Assembly: GCF_021441885.1 (NCBI RefSeq)
Contig: NZ_CP090438.1
Location: 2,294,001 to 2,358,000 of the forward strand
Length of the DNA stretch: 64,000 nt
Reading direction: 5' to 3'
From: Vibrio maritimus
Lineage (GTDB): Bacteria; Pseudomonadota; Gammaproteobacteria; Enterobacterales; Vibrionaceae
Shown here: one piece after another, positions 7,167-16,190 of the stretch
How positions within the stretch are numbered: position 1 is the first letter of the stretch
How the letters are laid out: each line of letters opens with the position of its first letter
Notes under the pieces: model-generated
What the model was told of the DNA's origin: nothing
Databases searched by the model: none
The model's input: the letters and a program-made list of their open reading frames with translations, nothing else
Program-made: the position numbers and the translations under genes

Positions 7167-9629
7167 TTATACGACCTCGATTGGACCACCAAACGCAGTA
7201 ACTGGCGGAACCTTGCCAGTGAACTTCTCGAAGTCCACCAAGCAGGTGTTCGCAGATGTTGCCTGTGCTAGCTCAGAAGATGGGATATCTTGCGTAAGCG
7301 TGTTTGGATCGCCGTAAGTATCCAGCGCGCCAATCTTCTCGTTTAGCGGGCCATACCAAGCACCTTCCTCGATACGAACCACACCCGCAGCATAGCTATC
7401 GGTCACAACCGCACCAGCTAGTAGCTGACCACGATCGTTGAACACGCGAACTAGATCGCCATCTTTAATGCCCTTAGATTTCGCATCTTCAGGGTTAATG
7501 TAGATAGGCTCACGACCTTGAACCGCGTATGTTGCACGGAATTCTTCCGACTCACACATCTGTGAGTGTAGGCGCTTGTCCGGGTGGCAAGATTGTAGCC
7601 AGTATGGGTGTTTGTCAGAGCCTGGACCACCGTGTGAACGCTCAGACTTTTCAAACCACATTGGGTGCTCTTGGCAATGCTCGTAGTTCATGTTACCGAT
7701 AGTACGGCTAGTGATCTCAATAAAGCCAGAAGGTGTACCTAGTGCGTTGATCTCTGGGTCTTCACGGAAGTCAGCATGACGTACCCAAGGTTTACCTGTA
7801 CCAAAGTCTAGGAAGCCTTTTTCCCAGAACTCTTCAAATTCCGGAAGATCGAACTTACCTTTGTTCGCTTCTTTACAGTTGTTGTAAAGCGTTTTCACCC
7901 ACTCCATCTCGTTCATGCCACGAGTGTAGTCGTCAGAACGGCCCCAGCGAGCGGTTAGCTCTGTCATGATGTCGAAGTCTGTCTTCGACTGGAACAATGG
8001 GTCAACTAGCTTGTGCATCGCAATCAGACCGCGGCCTGAGTATGCGCCATAGCCATCAATATCGTTGCGCTCAAACTGAGTACATGCTGGCAGCACGATA
8101 TCCGCAAAGCGACAGGTTGCCGTCCAAGCGAAGTCGATAGACACAACCGTGTGAAGGTTACGGAACGCTTTCTTCATACGGTTACGGTCTTGGTGGTGAT
8201 GCCAAGGGTTGTTACCACTGAACACCATCATCTTCACGTCAGGAAGCGTTACCACAGAACCGTTTGAATTGATCTTCTTACCCGGCTCAAGCAGCGCATC
8301 CACCCAACGAGCTACTGGGATTACACGGCTGTAACCGTTGAAATCTTGGTTCGTGTGCTTAGGCGTCTGACCTTGATCGATGTTCAACGGGAATGAGCCA
8401 GGAGCCGCGAATCCAGTTGACGGTACACCGATACCTGAGTAGTGGTGACCATATGACACGCCGCCACCAGGTAGACCAATCTGACCGATCATTGCAGCAA
8501 GTACCGCACCCATCCAATATGGCTGTTCGCCATGCTCTTGGCGTTGGATACACCAGCCAAACAAGATCTGTGTACGACCTTTAACCAGCATGCGAGCGAA
8601 CTCGCGGATCTTGTCAGCAGACACACCACAAATTTCAGCTGCCCATTCTGGCGTTTTCTCAACTTTGTCTTTAGTTTCGCCTTGAACGTACTTGATGAAA
8701 TCATCGAAACCTAGGCAATAAGTATCGATGAATTCTTTGTCGTGAAGATCTTCGTTATACAGTACGTGTGCCATACCTAGCATGAATGCTACGTCTGACT
8801 GTGGGTTCACATAAAGATGTTCGTTGCCTAGGTAGCGCTGTGTTTTGTTTTTCACAGGGTCTACAGAGATAACGTTGATTTCTTTTTTAGCGACCTTCTC
8901 TTTCAGCTGCTCTAGATACGCGAATGACTCGTGCGTTTCACATGTCCAGCCAACCTGAAGGTTCTTCACAGGGTCGTTTGCCCAGAGAATGATGTTGTCA
9001 CTGTTCTCTAGGATAAGTTCCCAAGACGTACCTTGTGCATATACTTCGGTTGAACCCAAAACATATGGAAGGATTGTTTGACCAGCACCTGTTGAGTAGT
9101 CACCCACTTTCTTCACAGAGTAGCCGTGTAAGCCCATAGCGCGTTGCATATGGTTGTTACAGCTATGCATCTGACCGGTTTGGCGCCAACCTGTTTGACC
9201 CGTGTGAAGTGCCCATGGACCGTAGTCTTTCTGAACACGCTCTAGCTCACGGTAGAACAAGTCTAATGCTTCGTCCCAAGTGACACGCACGAAACGGTTG
9301 TTACCACGAGTCTCAGCCGCGTACTTGTGCTTTTTCAGCCAGTCTAGGCGAACCATTGGATAACGAACGCGTGAAGGGCTGTAGATAATACCTTTAATGC
9401 CATCCAGCATATCTGTTGGGTATTTATCGACTTCTAGCGGCTTAATCTCTTGAACCTTACCACCCCAAACTCGGGCGCGGAACGCGCCCCAGTGTGAGCC
9501 AGATACTTTCCACGTGCCGTCTGTCTCAGCGGCGCTTGCAGATGCTGACGCCAACAGGCTAGGACCGATTAGTGTTGCTGCACTCGACCCTGCAACGCCT
9601 TTAAGGAAGCTTCTTCTTGTAATTGCCAT
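7167..9629 (-). CDS. torA: Trimethylamine N-oxide reductase, molybdopterin subunit TorA
   Basis: 820 residues. The Tat signal RRSFLKG at residues 5-11, with an AxA cleavage region near 30-34, sends the folded enzyme to the periplasm. The molybdopterin-oxidoreductase body contains GDYSTGAGQ, in which Ser179 is the expected molybdenum ligand as in the DMSO/TMAO reductase class, and a C-terminal molydopterin dinucleotide binding domain. It reduces TMAO to trimethylamine as a terminal electron acceptor, with electrons from TorC. It is the last gene of torECA, 24 bp after torC, followed by a strong terminator. No TorD chaperone is encoded nearby, although TorA-type enzymes usually need one. Confidence 0.95.
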   Translation of the reverse strand: MAITRRSFLKGVAGSSAATLIGPSLLASASASAAETDGTWKVSGSHWGAFRARVWGGKVQEIKPLEVDKYPTDMLDGIKGIIYSPSRVRYPMVRLDWLKKHKYAAETRGNNRFVRVTWDEALDLFYRELERVQKDYGPWALHTGQTGWRQTGQMHSCNNHMQRAMGLHGYSVKKVGDYSTGAGQTILPYVLGSTEVYAQGTSWELILENSDNIILWANDPVKNLQVGWTCETHESFAYLEQLKEKVAKKEINVISVDPVKNKTQRYLGNEHLYVNPQSDVAFMLGMAHVLYNEDLHDKEFIDTYCLGFDDFIKYVQGETKDKVEKTPEWAAEICGVSADKIREFARMLVKGRTQILFGWCIQRQEHGEQPYWMGAVLAAMIGQIGLPGGGVSYGHHYSGIGVPSTGFAAPGSFPLNIDQGQTPKHTNQDFNGYSRVIPVARWVDALLEPGKKINSNGSVVTLPDVKMMVFSGNNPWHHHQDRNRMKKAFRNLHTVVSIDFAWTATCRFADIVLPACTQFERNDIDGYGAYSGRGLIAMHKLVDPLFQSKTDFDIMTELTARWGRSDDYTRGMNEMEWVKTLYNNCKEANKGKFDLPEFEEFWEKGFLDFGTGKPWVRHADFREDPEINALGTPSGFIEITSRTIGNMNYEHCQEHPMWFEKSERSHGGPGSDKHPYWLQSCHPDKRLHSQMCESEEFRATYAVQGREPIYINPEDAKSKGIKDGDLVRVFNDRGQLLAGAVVTDSYAAGVVRIEEGAWYGPLNEKIGALDTYGDPNTLTQDIPSSELAQATSANTCLVDFEKFTGKVPPVTAFGGPIEVV

Positions 9630-9653
9630 TTTATAACTCCAATTGACGTCTTA

Positions 9654-10835
9654 TTAGTGGTGACCTTCAGCGTAATCTGAAGAGTGCTTCTGTAGATACT
9701 TAAGAACTAGGGCTTCTGTATCTGTATCGAAGTTAACGAATGCGATCATACCGTCTAGCATGCCTACCCAGCCGTTTGCACTAAAGTGCGCCACATCAGG
9801 CTGTGTGTGACAAGTAGAACAGTTCGTTACATACGCTTCACCAGCTGCGCTCCAAATTGGAGTGAAGTCAGTAACCATAGATTCTTGTTTCATCCATAGG
9901 TCAACCGCCACTTCTTCCCAAGGCAAACCTGTTAGCTCATCTTCTTTCTTCTCACCAACGGTTACGTCAGCGCTTTGAGAAACTTCACGAGTAAGGATTG
10001 CAGTCGAAATGTTTTGACCAAACTCTTCTTGGATAACACGACCAAAGCCTTTCGCTTTGCGCCAACCGTCAATCTCAACTTTGATCATGTCGCCTTTCAC
10101 ATCCAAGATTTCTACTTTACTCGCAGGGCTCAATAGACCTGCTTCCGTAGTGCCTGTTTCATCTGTGTATAGAGGCAAGTGACGGATAGAAACAACCGAG
10201 TTACCTTTTGAGTAAGAAGTGCTGTTTGCTACTTGCTCTAGGTCACCAACGATACCACTCGCTGCAGCCATGTCTTTTGGCAGGTTGTGTGCGATACCTT
10301 TATGGCAGTCAACACAGCTTTGGTCACGCTCTGCCGCTGATTTCATTTGAATACGTGCGGTTGGTGACATTAACTCAAAGTCCATCGAGTCATAGTTATG
10401 ACAGTTTTTACACTCTAGAGATTGGTTCGCAGAGAAACGATCCCATTCGTGACGCGCTAGCTCTAGGCGACGCGCTTCAAATTTCTCAGGTGTATCTAGA
10501 TCGCCGAAAACTTGCGCGAACACTTCTTTCGAAGCTTGCATTTTACGGGCAATTTTATCGGTCCAGTTGTGGGGTACGTGACAGTCTGGGCACGTTGCAC
10601 GCACGCCAGAGTGGTTTTTCCAGTGAACCGTCTCTTGCAGTTCTACGTATACGTTGTCACGCATCGTGTGACAGCTAATACAAAACTCTTCGGTGTTGGT
10701 GGCTTCTAACGCAGTGTTAAAACCACCCCAGAACACGATACCCGCAATGAAGCCACCAGCGGTCAACACACCTAGGCTGATATGAACAGCCGGGCGAGTG
10801 ATAGTGCGCCAAAGTTTAATAAAAAAGGATTTCAT
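9654..10835 (-). CDS. torC: Pentahaem c-type cytochrome TorC
   Basis: 393 residues with one N-terminal membrane anchor (about 16-37). Five CxxCH haem sites are visible: CISCH, CPDCH, CKNCH and CVDCH in the NapC/NirT-type N-terminal domain, and CSTCH near residue 340 in the C-terminal monohaem domain. This four-plus-one layout is characteristic of TorC, which takes electrons from menaquinol and hands them to TorA in the periplasm. The start ATG follows AAGAGAG. It sits 44 bp after torE and 24 bp before torA, in the same operon. Confidence 0.95.
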   Translation of the reverse strand: MKSFFIKLWRTITRPAVHISLGVLTAGGFIAGIVFWGGFNTALEATNTEEFCISCHTMRDNVYVELQETVHWKNHSGVRATCPDCHVPHNWTDKIARKMQASKEVFAQVFGDLDTPEKFEARRLELARHEWDRFSANQSLECKNCHNYDSMDFELMSPTARIQMKSAAERDQSCVDCHKGIAHNLPKDMAAASGIVGDLEQVANSTSYSKGNSVVSIRHLPLYTDETGTTEAGLLSPASKVEILDVKGDMIKVEIDGWRKAKGFGRVIQEEFGQNISTAILTREVSQSADVTVGEKKEDELTGLPWEEVAVDLWMKQESMVTDFTPIWSAAGEAYVTNCSTCHTQPDVAHFSANGWVGMLDGMIAFVNFDTDTEALVLKYLQKHSSDYAEGHH

Positions 10836-10879
10836 GACTAACTCTCTTGAAACTTGCTGATTGAATGTCGATTACGGGA

Positions 10880-11056
10880 TTAGCCGTGTACACCAGGAGG
10901 ACCAAACACGAACATTTGGAGCATCCAAACAATAAATCCGTAGCCACCCACGATAGCCACACTCAACAGAGGGAAGAATACGGCACAGATGAAGAAAAAC
11001 GATTTCCACTCCATCCCGTGCTTTTCCGCACTTTCTACTTTGTTAACATCACTCAT
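10880..11056 (-). CDS. torE: TorE/NapE family small membrane protein
   Basis: 58 residues if started at ATG 11056, the usual TorE size; an in-frame start at 11113 would add 19 residues that do not resemble the family. The N-terminal polar part with EKHGMEWKSFFFICAVFFPL leads into one long hydrophobic helix ending FGPPGVHG. TorE-like proteins accompany TorC/TorA or NapC systems in marine gammaproteobacteria; the role is unproven. First gene of torECA. Confidence 0.85.
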   Translation of the reverse strand: MSDVNKVESAEKHGMEWKSFFFICAVFFPLLSVAIVGGYGFIVWMLQMFVFGPPGVHG

Positions 11057-11484
11057 ACATTTGCCTATTTTGTATGTTGTCCAGTACGCGAACATTCCGC
11101 TAGGAACGCTCAATTATTTAAAACATCTATGGGAAAATGCTAAACCATACCAATAGTAAGGTTCAATCAATTCCGCTCGCCCACCCCTTGTTATTCAACA
11201 GTTTTTTGAGTTCATCCAGACTTGTATTCAATTAAAAATCGATGTGTAAATTTATGAACAGATATGAAAAATTAATACTGTTGCCAATGTGTAACTATAG
11301 TCACTTTATCGCAACATTACTTGCTTGTAGCACATGAAATTCACATGCAATTGCAAACGGTAGACTTAAGATTGAAACCAGAAATGTTATATATTTGTTG
11401 CATTTAGCATCTATGAATTGCGTGATTGAAAGAGAAAATTTAAGTACACTTTCTCTACCCATTTAGTAGAGGTCAGGGCTTTTC
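11057..11484. other. Intergenic region between torE and fetB
   Basis: A 428-bp AT-rich divergent control region. Apart from the TorR-box candidates I see no open frame with good coding character, no hairpin with a T run and no repeat. It must contain the promoters of both torECA and fetB. Confidence 0.6.
11252..11261 (-). promoter_or_regulatory. Candidate TorR box upstream of torECA
   Basis: The minus strand reads CTGTTCATAA, matching the E. coli tor box CTGTTCATAT at 9 of 10 positions, about 195 bp before torE. A weaker copy (CTGTTGAATA) lies at about 11192-11201. One decamer by itself is weak evidence, and no torR is in the window. Confidence 0.4.
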
Positions 11485-12279
11485 ATGCAAGACGTCGTCG
11501 ACATCACTTGGTGGCAAATATTGCTGTTTGCCACAACGTTAGTTATCCCATTTTCCATTAATCACTACTACAAACTGGGGATTGGCAAAGACGCGAGTGT
11601 GGGCTTGATTAGAATGACCGTACAACTGGCTTTAGTCGGGCTCTATCTAGAATACCTTTTCTATTTGAATAGCTTAGTCGTAAACCTGCTCTGGCTCGCG
11701 GTCATGATATTAGTCGGAGCCAATGCTATCGCCACGAAGTCGAAGCTACCGAGAAAACCTATTGTTGGCTTTGTTGTCATCGGATTAGTAATCGGGTTAC
11801 TCCCTGTTCTAGCACTGCTATGTTTGGTTACAGTGCAACCAGACCCATTTTACAGTGCACAATATGCGATTCCGCTTTCTGGCATGTTATTGGGCAATAG
11901 CTTGGGTGGTAATATCGTCGCCTTGCAAAACTTCTACAGCACGCTTGAAAGTCGCTGGAACGAGTATCAGGCCGCCATCTCGCTAGGTGCTCCCATACCT
12001 ATGGCAACCTTACCTTTCATTCGTTTGTCGCTTCAAAAGTCTCTAGCACCTATTCTGGCTACCATGGCAACAACTGGGTTAGTTTCACTCCCAGGAATGA
12101 TGACTGGTCAAATATTAGGCGGAGCAAGTCCCGTTGTTGCGATCAAATATCAGCTCGTGATCATGATGGCTATCTGGGTAATGATGAGCATCTCAATTAC
12201 AGTGTGCCTAAACCTCGTCGTACACCGTGGCTTTGAAGCGAGCGGAAAGCCCAAAATTCGCCCGCTTGATCAGTCATAA
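11485..12279 (+). CDS. fetB: FetB/YbbM family ABC transporter permease (UPF0014)
   Basis: 264 residues with about seven membrane segments. The UPF0014 signature is clear: IPLSGMLLGNSLGG near residue 130, RWNEYQAAISLGA near 158, and ATMATTGLVSLPGMMTGQILGGASP near 192-216. In E. coli FetA-FetB exports iron and protects against oxidative stress. The expected ATPase FetA is not adjacent on either side: upstream is torE, divergent, and downstream a 73-codon frame. Either it uses an ATPase encoded elsewhere, or fetA was separated from it. The N-terminus begins directly in the first membrane segment, so the start is complete. Confidence 0.88.
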   Translation: MQDVVDITWWQILLFATTLVIPFSINHYYKLGIGKDASVGLIRMTVQLALVGLYLEYLFYLNSLVVNLLWLAVMILVGANAIATKSKLPRKPIVGFVVIGLVIGLLPVLALLCLVTVQPDPFYSAQYAIPLSGMLLGNSLGGNIVALQNFYSTLESRWNEYQAAISLGAPIPMATLPFIRLSLQKSLAPILATMATTGLVSLPGMMTGQILGGASPVVAIKYQLVIMMAIWVMMSISITVCLNLVVHRGFEASGKPKIRPLDQS

Positions 12280-12464
12280 CAGGGGCTTGATCATGGTTAC
12301 ACACTAACTTTAAACCAGGTTATCCACAGGATATGTGGATAACCAAGTAGTTGAGTTTAGTATTATTTGTCTGTGTTTCGGGAATTTGATCCTCAAGATC
12401 AAGGTTATCTGAGTGCATCGTCATAAGATTGTCACGCTAAGCGGTTAAATTACCAGCAACTGAG
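12280..12464. other. Intergenic region after fetB
   Basis: 185 bp holding the DnaA-box palindrome and otherwise nothing I can assign; no tRNA-like fold is seen. Confidence 0.5.
12318..12344. promoter_or_regulatory. Inverted pair of consensus DnaA boxes
   Basis: An 11-bp perfect inverted repeat (arms 12318-12328 and 12334-12344, 5-bp spacer GGATA) contains TTATCCACA at 12320-12328 and its reverse complement at 12334-12342. Both are exact matches to the DnaA-box consensus TTATnCACA. The hairpin lacks a following T run, so it is a poor intrinsic terminator for fetB. Confidence 0.6.
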
Positions 12465-12686
12465 ATGCGCAGTAACGGTATGTTCACCGATACTCGCAAA
12501 CGACTATCACGTCACATCAAGGAAGCAGGTATGTTAGAAATGACGCAAGAGCAGGAAGATGTTGGTCGTAATTGGCTAATCAGTACCCCCGACGCACTGA
12601 CAGAATCTGGTGAGCGAGTTGGCGATATTATCCCGACCGAGATTTGGTGCGAAGGGTCAACACCACTGGCAACGGATTGGCGATAG
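12465..12686 (+). CDS. Small hypothetical protein, 73 residues
   Basis: An open frame of 73 codons, polar and acidic in the second half, with no membrane segment and no motif I recognise. An inner ATG at 12480 would give 68 residues; neither start has a good ribosome site. In its favour, it ends exactly before a strong terminator and its codon use resembles its neighbours. Against it, there is no recognised family. It could be a lineage-specific protein or the remnant of a longer gene. Confidence 0.45.
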   Translation: MRSNGMFTDTRKRLSRHIKEAGMLEMTQEQEDVGRNWLISTPDALTESGERVGDIIPTEIWCEGSTPLATDWR

Positions 12687-12687
12687 T

Positions 12688-12713
12688 AAAAAAGGGCGAC
12701 AACGCCCTTTTTT
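12688..12713. terminator. Bidirectional terminator between the small ORF and focA
   Basis: The stem AAAAAGGGCG/CGCCCTTTTT with an ACAA loop has T runs on both strands. It serves focA (minus) and the 73-codon frame (plus). Confidence 0.9.
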
Positions 12714-12729
12714 GCATGGTTTCCAAAGG

Positions 12730-13572
12730 TTAATCGCGCAAGTAGATAAGCCAGTAAAGCATTCCGACAAATATACCGCCACCAATGATGTTTCCTAGTG
12801 TCACAGGGATCAGGTTATTCACCACGAATCCTATCAAGTTGAGGTCGGTAAACTCTGCTGGCGTCGAGCCGATAGACTGCCAAAACTCTGGCGAAGCAAG
12901 ATTCTTAATGCCAATGGCCATTGGTACTTGGAACATGTTCGCAATACAGTGCTCAAAGCCAGCAGAAACGAACATGGCAACGGGCAAAACCATAACAATA
13001 ATCTTATCCGTCAGCGTGCGACCACTGAACGTCATCCACACCGCCACACAAACCAATACGTTACACATGATGCCTAACGCAACTGCCTGCCAGAAATCAT
13101 GGTGCAGTTTATGTTGTGCGATATGCATGGTATTTAGACCCACTTGCCCACCATCAAACATATACTGCTTTGCAGTAAGCATGATACCTACCAAGAACAG
13201 CGCACCAAGCATATTGCCCAGATAAACCACCAGCCAGTTTTTAAACAGCGAACCCCAAGTAATTTTGCCGCTAGCTCGCGCAACTAGAGTAAGGACCGAA
13301 CTGGTGAAAAGCTCGCCACCTGTGATTATAACGAGTACCAGACCTAAGCTAAAAGCAAGTCCACCCAGGAACCGAGTAATGCCCCAAGGTAAATCGCCTG
13401 CGCCTGTGGTAATTGTGGTATAGAAAATAAACGCGATACCAATGTGCAAACCGGCGGTGATAGCCAGTAAAAAAGACTTCATTGGATCTTTTGTCGCTTT
13501 GCCTACGCCCGCTTCTGCCGCGCGCTCCGCCATTTGAGGTGGCAACAACGCGTCAAATTGATTGATTTCCAT
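12730..13572 (-). CDS. focA: Formate channel FocA (FNT family)
   Basis: 280 residues, the standard length. Six membrane segments form the FNT fold: the N-terminal cytoplasmic helix is followed by FLLAITAGLHIGIAF, GGELFTSSVL, then NWLVVYLGNMLGAL, GIMCNVLVCVAVWM and VNNLIPVTLGNIIGGGIFVG, all typical of FocA/NirC channels. The conserved pore histidine is in AGFEHCIANM. FocA carries formate across the inner membrane during mixed-acid fermentation. No pflB follows here. It ends at the shared terminator, and its start at 13572 has a short AAGATGG context with AGAGCAAG upstream. Confidence 0.93.
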   Translation of the reverse strand: MEINQFDALLPPQMAERAAEAGVGKATKDPMKSFLLAITAGLHIGIAFIFYTTITTGAGDLPWGITRFLGGLAFSLGLVLVIITGGELFTSSVLTLVARASGKITWGSLFKNWLVVYLGNMLGALFLVGIMLTAKQYMFDGGQVGLNTMHIAQHKLHHDFWQAVALGIMCNVLVCVAVWMTFSGRTLTDKIIVMVLPVAMFVSAGFEHCIANMFQVPMAIGIKNLASPEFWQSIGSTPAEFTDLNLIGFVVNNLIPVTLGNIIGGGIFVGMLYWLIYLRD

Positions 13573-13746
13573 CTTGCTCTTACATATCTGGTTACAATTA
13601 GAATTGGGCGCGGATAATCACTCCGATCAATCAATAAATCAAGCGTTATTTTCAGGCTAAATGTTATTTCCCATAATTGAACCGTTTCACTCACCGAGGG
13701 GCGAGTGAAATGCGCTTCACATCCTCGTTCTTCACTTGCATAAAGC

Positions 13747-13775
13747 AAAAAAAAGCGCCGCTATCGCGACGCTTT
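13747..13775 (-). terminator. Terminator of the coiled-coil lipoprotein gene
   Basis: The stem AAAGCG/CGCTTT with an inner CGC/GCG pair is followed on the minus strand by eight T. Confidence 0.8.
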
Positions 13776-13804
13776 CTAGAAGGCTATTTATGCGAGGTGC
13801 CCGC

Positions 13805-14989
13805 CTATTCAGCTTTTTCTTGCAAAGCTGAAACGAGCTTCTTCAGCGCTTCAATTTCAGCTCGGTTCTCAGCCGCCGTATTTTGAGCAGCTTTAGCTTT
13901 CTCAGAAGGCACTGAGCCATCTGATTGCTGTTGCTGCAACAAGGCAATTTGCTGCTTCAACAAGGCATTTTCTTTCTTTAGTGCCTCGGTGTTATCGGCT
14001 GCCCTCAATCGCTCAACGTCGTGCGCGATTCGATTTGATTGTGCAGAGAGAGACTGATCGCGATAGTCATTGCCTTTTGCAGCAGACGATATCAGATACA
14101 TTCGAGATTCGGCTTCCAGTACAAATGGCTCGTATTGAGACTTCTCAACATTAATCAACTTGGTCACCTCTTGCACCACAGACTCTAGGCGACGGAATTG
14201 AAACTGGATACGGTCCACTTGCTCATCGATTTCAGTAAATGCTCGTGGAGACTGAGTAACAAACTCGGCGAGCTCATTAATGCCCTGCTCAACGTACCCA
14301 TAACTGACAGGCGCGAGAATGTTGTACCTAGCACTCGCTAACGTTGCGAGTTGTTCTTGCAACGGTTTCACGTATTTCGCATCAATAACTCGAATCTCGA
14401 GCGCTTTTGCGTTCACTAAAAACCGGTCTTGAGCACTCGAGGCATGTTCGACCTCTGATACGACCAAATGCTCAAACAGGCGCTGATAATCACGATTCAT
14501 AGTATTCATCGCATGTTTGAAATAGCGGCTTGCCTCAATACTGTTCAAGTAAGCCATTTCTGTCATCGCAGGCGCCAACAACTCGTCTGCTTGCTTCTTC
14601 AAGCCTTGGATCGCTTTGTAGTTGTATTCGACTGAATTGATACGATCACGGAATCCTACCGCATAGGTCTCGCTCGAAAATACTGAATGCTTTGCGTCGA
14701 TCTGATTGGGATCTTTTCTTATTTCAACGAAAAGGGCATGTGCGCTTTTCCACGACGACATCATCTCGCGATAGTTTTCCGGTGCGTACACTCTAAGCGA
14801 CTCGGCACCTTCAAGTGCTTTCGACCAATAATCAAACGTCGCAGATAATTGTTCATATTCCTTACCGCGAGTCTGTTGTAATTCCTCTGGGCTCAGATTT
14901 GCCCTAGCGTCGTTTACACTAGGAGTACTTGCACACGAGGCAACACCCAGTGCACACAGCAATACAACCATTGATTTGCGTGTAGACAT
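13805..14989 (-). CDS. Predicted coiled-coil lipoprotein of unknown function
   Basis: 394 residues. A lipoprotein signal peptide ends in the lipobox VASC (Cys at about 19), followed by Ala-Ser, which does not signal inner-membrane retention, so outer-membrane anchoring is likely. The body is almost wholly helical; residues about 330-394 form a heptad-rich coiled coil (LKKENALLKQQIALLQQQQ, then ENRAEIEALKKLVSALQ). I do not recognise a named family. It is a single-gene unit with its own terminator, between focA and a TIGR02647 gene. Long helical lipoproteins of this kind often bridge to the peptidoglycan or to divisome parts, but nothing here proves that. Confidence 0.75.
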   Translation of the reverse strand: MSTRKSMVVLLCALGVASCASTPSVNDARANLSPEELQQTRGKEYEQLSATFDYWSKALEGAESLRVYAPENYREMMSSWKSAHALFVEIRKDPNQIDAKHSVFSSETYAVGFRDRINSVEYNYKAIQGLKKQADELLAPAMTEMAYLNSIEASRYFKHAMNTMNRDYQRLFEHLVVSEVEHASSAQDRFLVNAKALEIRVIDAKYVKPLQEQLATLASARYNILAPVSYGYVEQGINELAEFVTQSPRAFTEIDEQVDRIQFQFRRLESVVQEVTKLINVEKSQYEPFVLEAESRMYLISSAAKGNDYRDQSLSAQSNRIAHDVERLRAADNTEALKKENALLKQQIALLQQQQSDGSVPSEKAKAAQNTAAENRAEIEALKKLVSALQEKAE

Positions 14990-15248
14990 CTACTCTCCTA
15001 AACAGGGACGACTATCCCTTACACTTGCTCGTCAACCAACGACCAGCAAAACATATCACTATATTCAAATTGCGTCGTAAAGAACATGTCAACAAGGTCT
15101 AACTGGTTATAATTCATTCACTTAGTAGTAAAATATTACGATTCATTACCAGAAGGCGGCGCAAGCTAACACTTTATTCAATCTGCGATTGTCATTAGTG
15201 CAAAACAGCACTATGTTGATTGAAGAATCTCAACTAAGAGGCAAATCT

Positions 15249-15482
15249 ATGAAATTCACGCCAGACCATCTCGCCGAGATGAACCTATTACTGCAATTCG
15301 ATATCAGCAGTGCGGCAACGGGAATTAAAGTTCACCATGACGCGAGTGAAGACATGCAAAAAGCAGTCCAAAGACTCTATGACAAAGGACTATGCACATT
15401 GCCTGATGGTGGATACTTGACGGATGAAGGGATTGAAGTAGCAGAGTGCGCGGACAAAATTTTACGAGTGCTAAGCTCATAG
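15249..15482 (+). CDS. TIGR02647 family small protein
   Basis: 77 residues when started at ATG 15249, which has AGAGG 8 bases upstream; the frame extends to 15189, but that extension does not look like the family. The sequence MKFTPDHLAEMNLLLQFD..GIKVHHDA..RLYDKGLCTLPDGGYLTDEG is that of TIGR02647, a small conserved protein of Pseudomonas and Vibrio with a winged-helix look but no tested role. Cytoplasmic and monocistronic. Confidence 0.8.
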   Translation: MKFTPDHLAEMNLLLQFDISSAATGIKVHHDASEDMQKAVQRLYDKGLCTLPDGGYLTDEGIEVAECADKILRVLSS

Positions 15483-15745
15483 ATAGTTAACCATAGATAT
15501 AGAAGAGTGGTAGCGGCGACCCGTTGCCACTTTTCATCGGATTCAACGTACCTTGCCTCCTTCCCGACTCGTTGCGCCAACCGCTGACATACCCCGTCTT
15601 AGACACTGCCAATTACTAATTACAGAATTGCGCAGTAAGTAACCTGTAACACCCTGTTTTAAAATAGTATCTTCTAGTTTGTTACTTATGTCTCTACTAT
15701 AGAAAAAGTAACATAGGTGTCAGTAAAACGTTCGAGGAAGATAAG

Positions 15746-16171
15746 ATGGACAACAATCAATATAATCGTGAAACACTGACTGCTGGTTACTGGGTCTTAC
15801 ATAACTTTCACTACGGACATGTCGCAGAGGCGCGATGTAACCTTGACCTTGTCAAGAGTATTTCAATCCACAAAGCGCCGAGTGCCGATCTTATTAACGT
15901 CTCACTCGACTTTGTCGCAGAACTTGTCAAAGACGCGAACTGCATAGAGATGACCTTTGCTGATGGCAAGCAAATCAATCTATCTGATTATATCGATTAT
16001 CAATGTAATCGTGGGCTGACCCAACTGGTGCGCTGTCTAATCCCCGTTGAGTATGCATCATCTTTGTTGAATGAAACTGGATTTACCATTCGCGTTGAAG
16101 GCAATGAAAGCCACATCGATAACAACAATGCGACGAACATCATCGACAACGCCATTCGTTACGCGCATTAA
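15746..16171 (+). CDS. Hypothetical protein, 141 residues
   Basis: A well-formed gene: ATG preceded by GAGGAAG at good spacing and normal codon use. The product is soluble, without signal peptide or membrane segment, and has an Asn/Asp-rich C-terminus (SHIDNNNATNIIDN). I recognise no family. It is followed directly by the convergent PACE gene, with no clear terminator between. The 263 bp upstream (15483-15745) hold no other gene or structured element that I can see. Confidence 0.7.
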   Translation: MDNNQYNRETLTAGYWVLHNFHYGHVAEARCNLDLVKSISIHKAPSADLINVSLDFVAELVKDANCIEMTFADGKQINLSDYIDYQCNRGLTQLVRCLIPVEYASSLLNETGFTIRVEGNESHIDNNNATNIIDNAIRYAH

Positions 16172-16190
16172 TGATCGCATTGCCCGCCAA

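Noticed and set aside
10208..10678. A 156-codon plus-strand frame inside torC.
   Set aside because: torC on the other strand carries all five haem motifs; the plus frame has no ribosome site or recognisable feature.
12318..12344. Palindrome after fetB as an intrinsic terminator.
   Set aside because: The stem is strong but no T run follows on either strand, and both arms are exact DnaA boxes.
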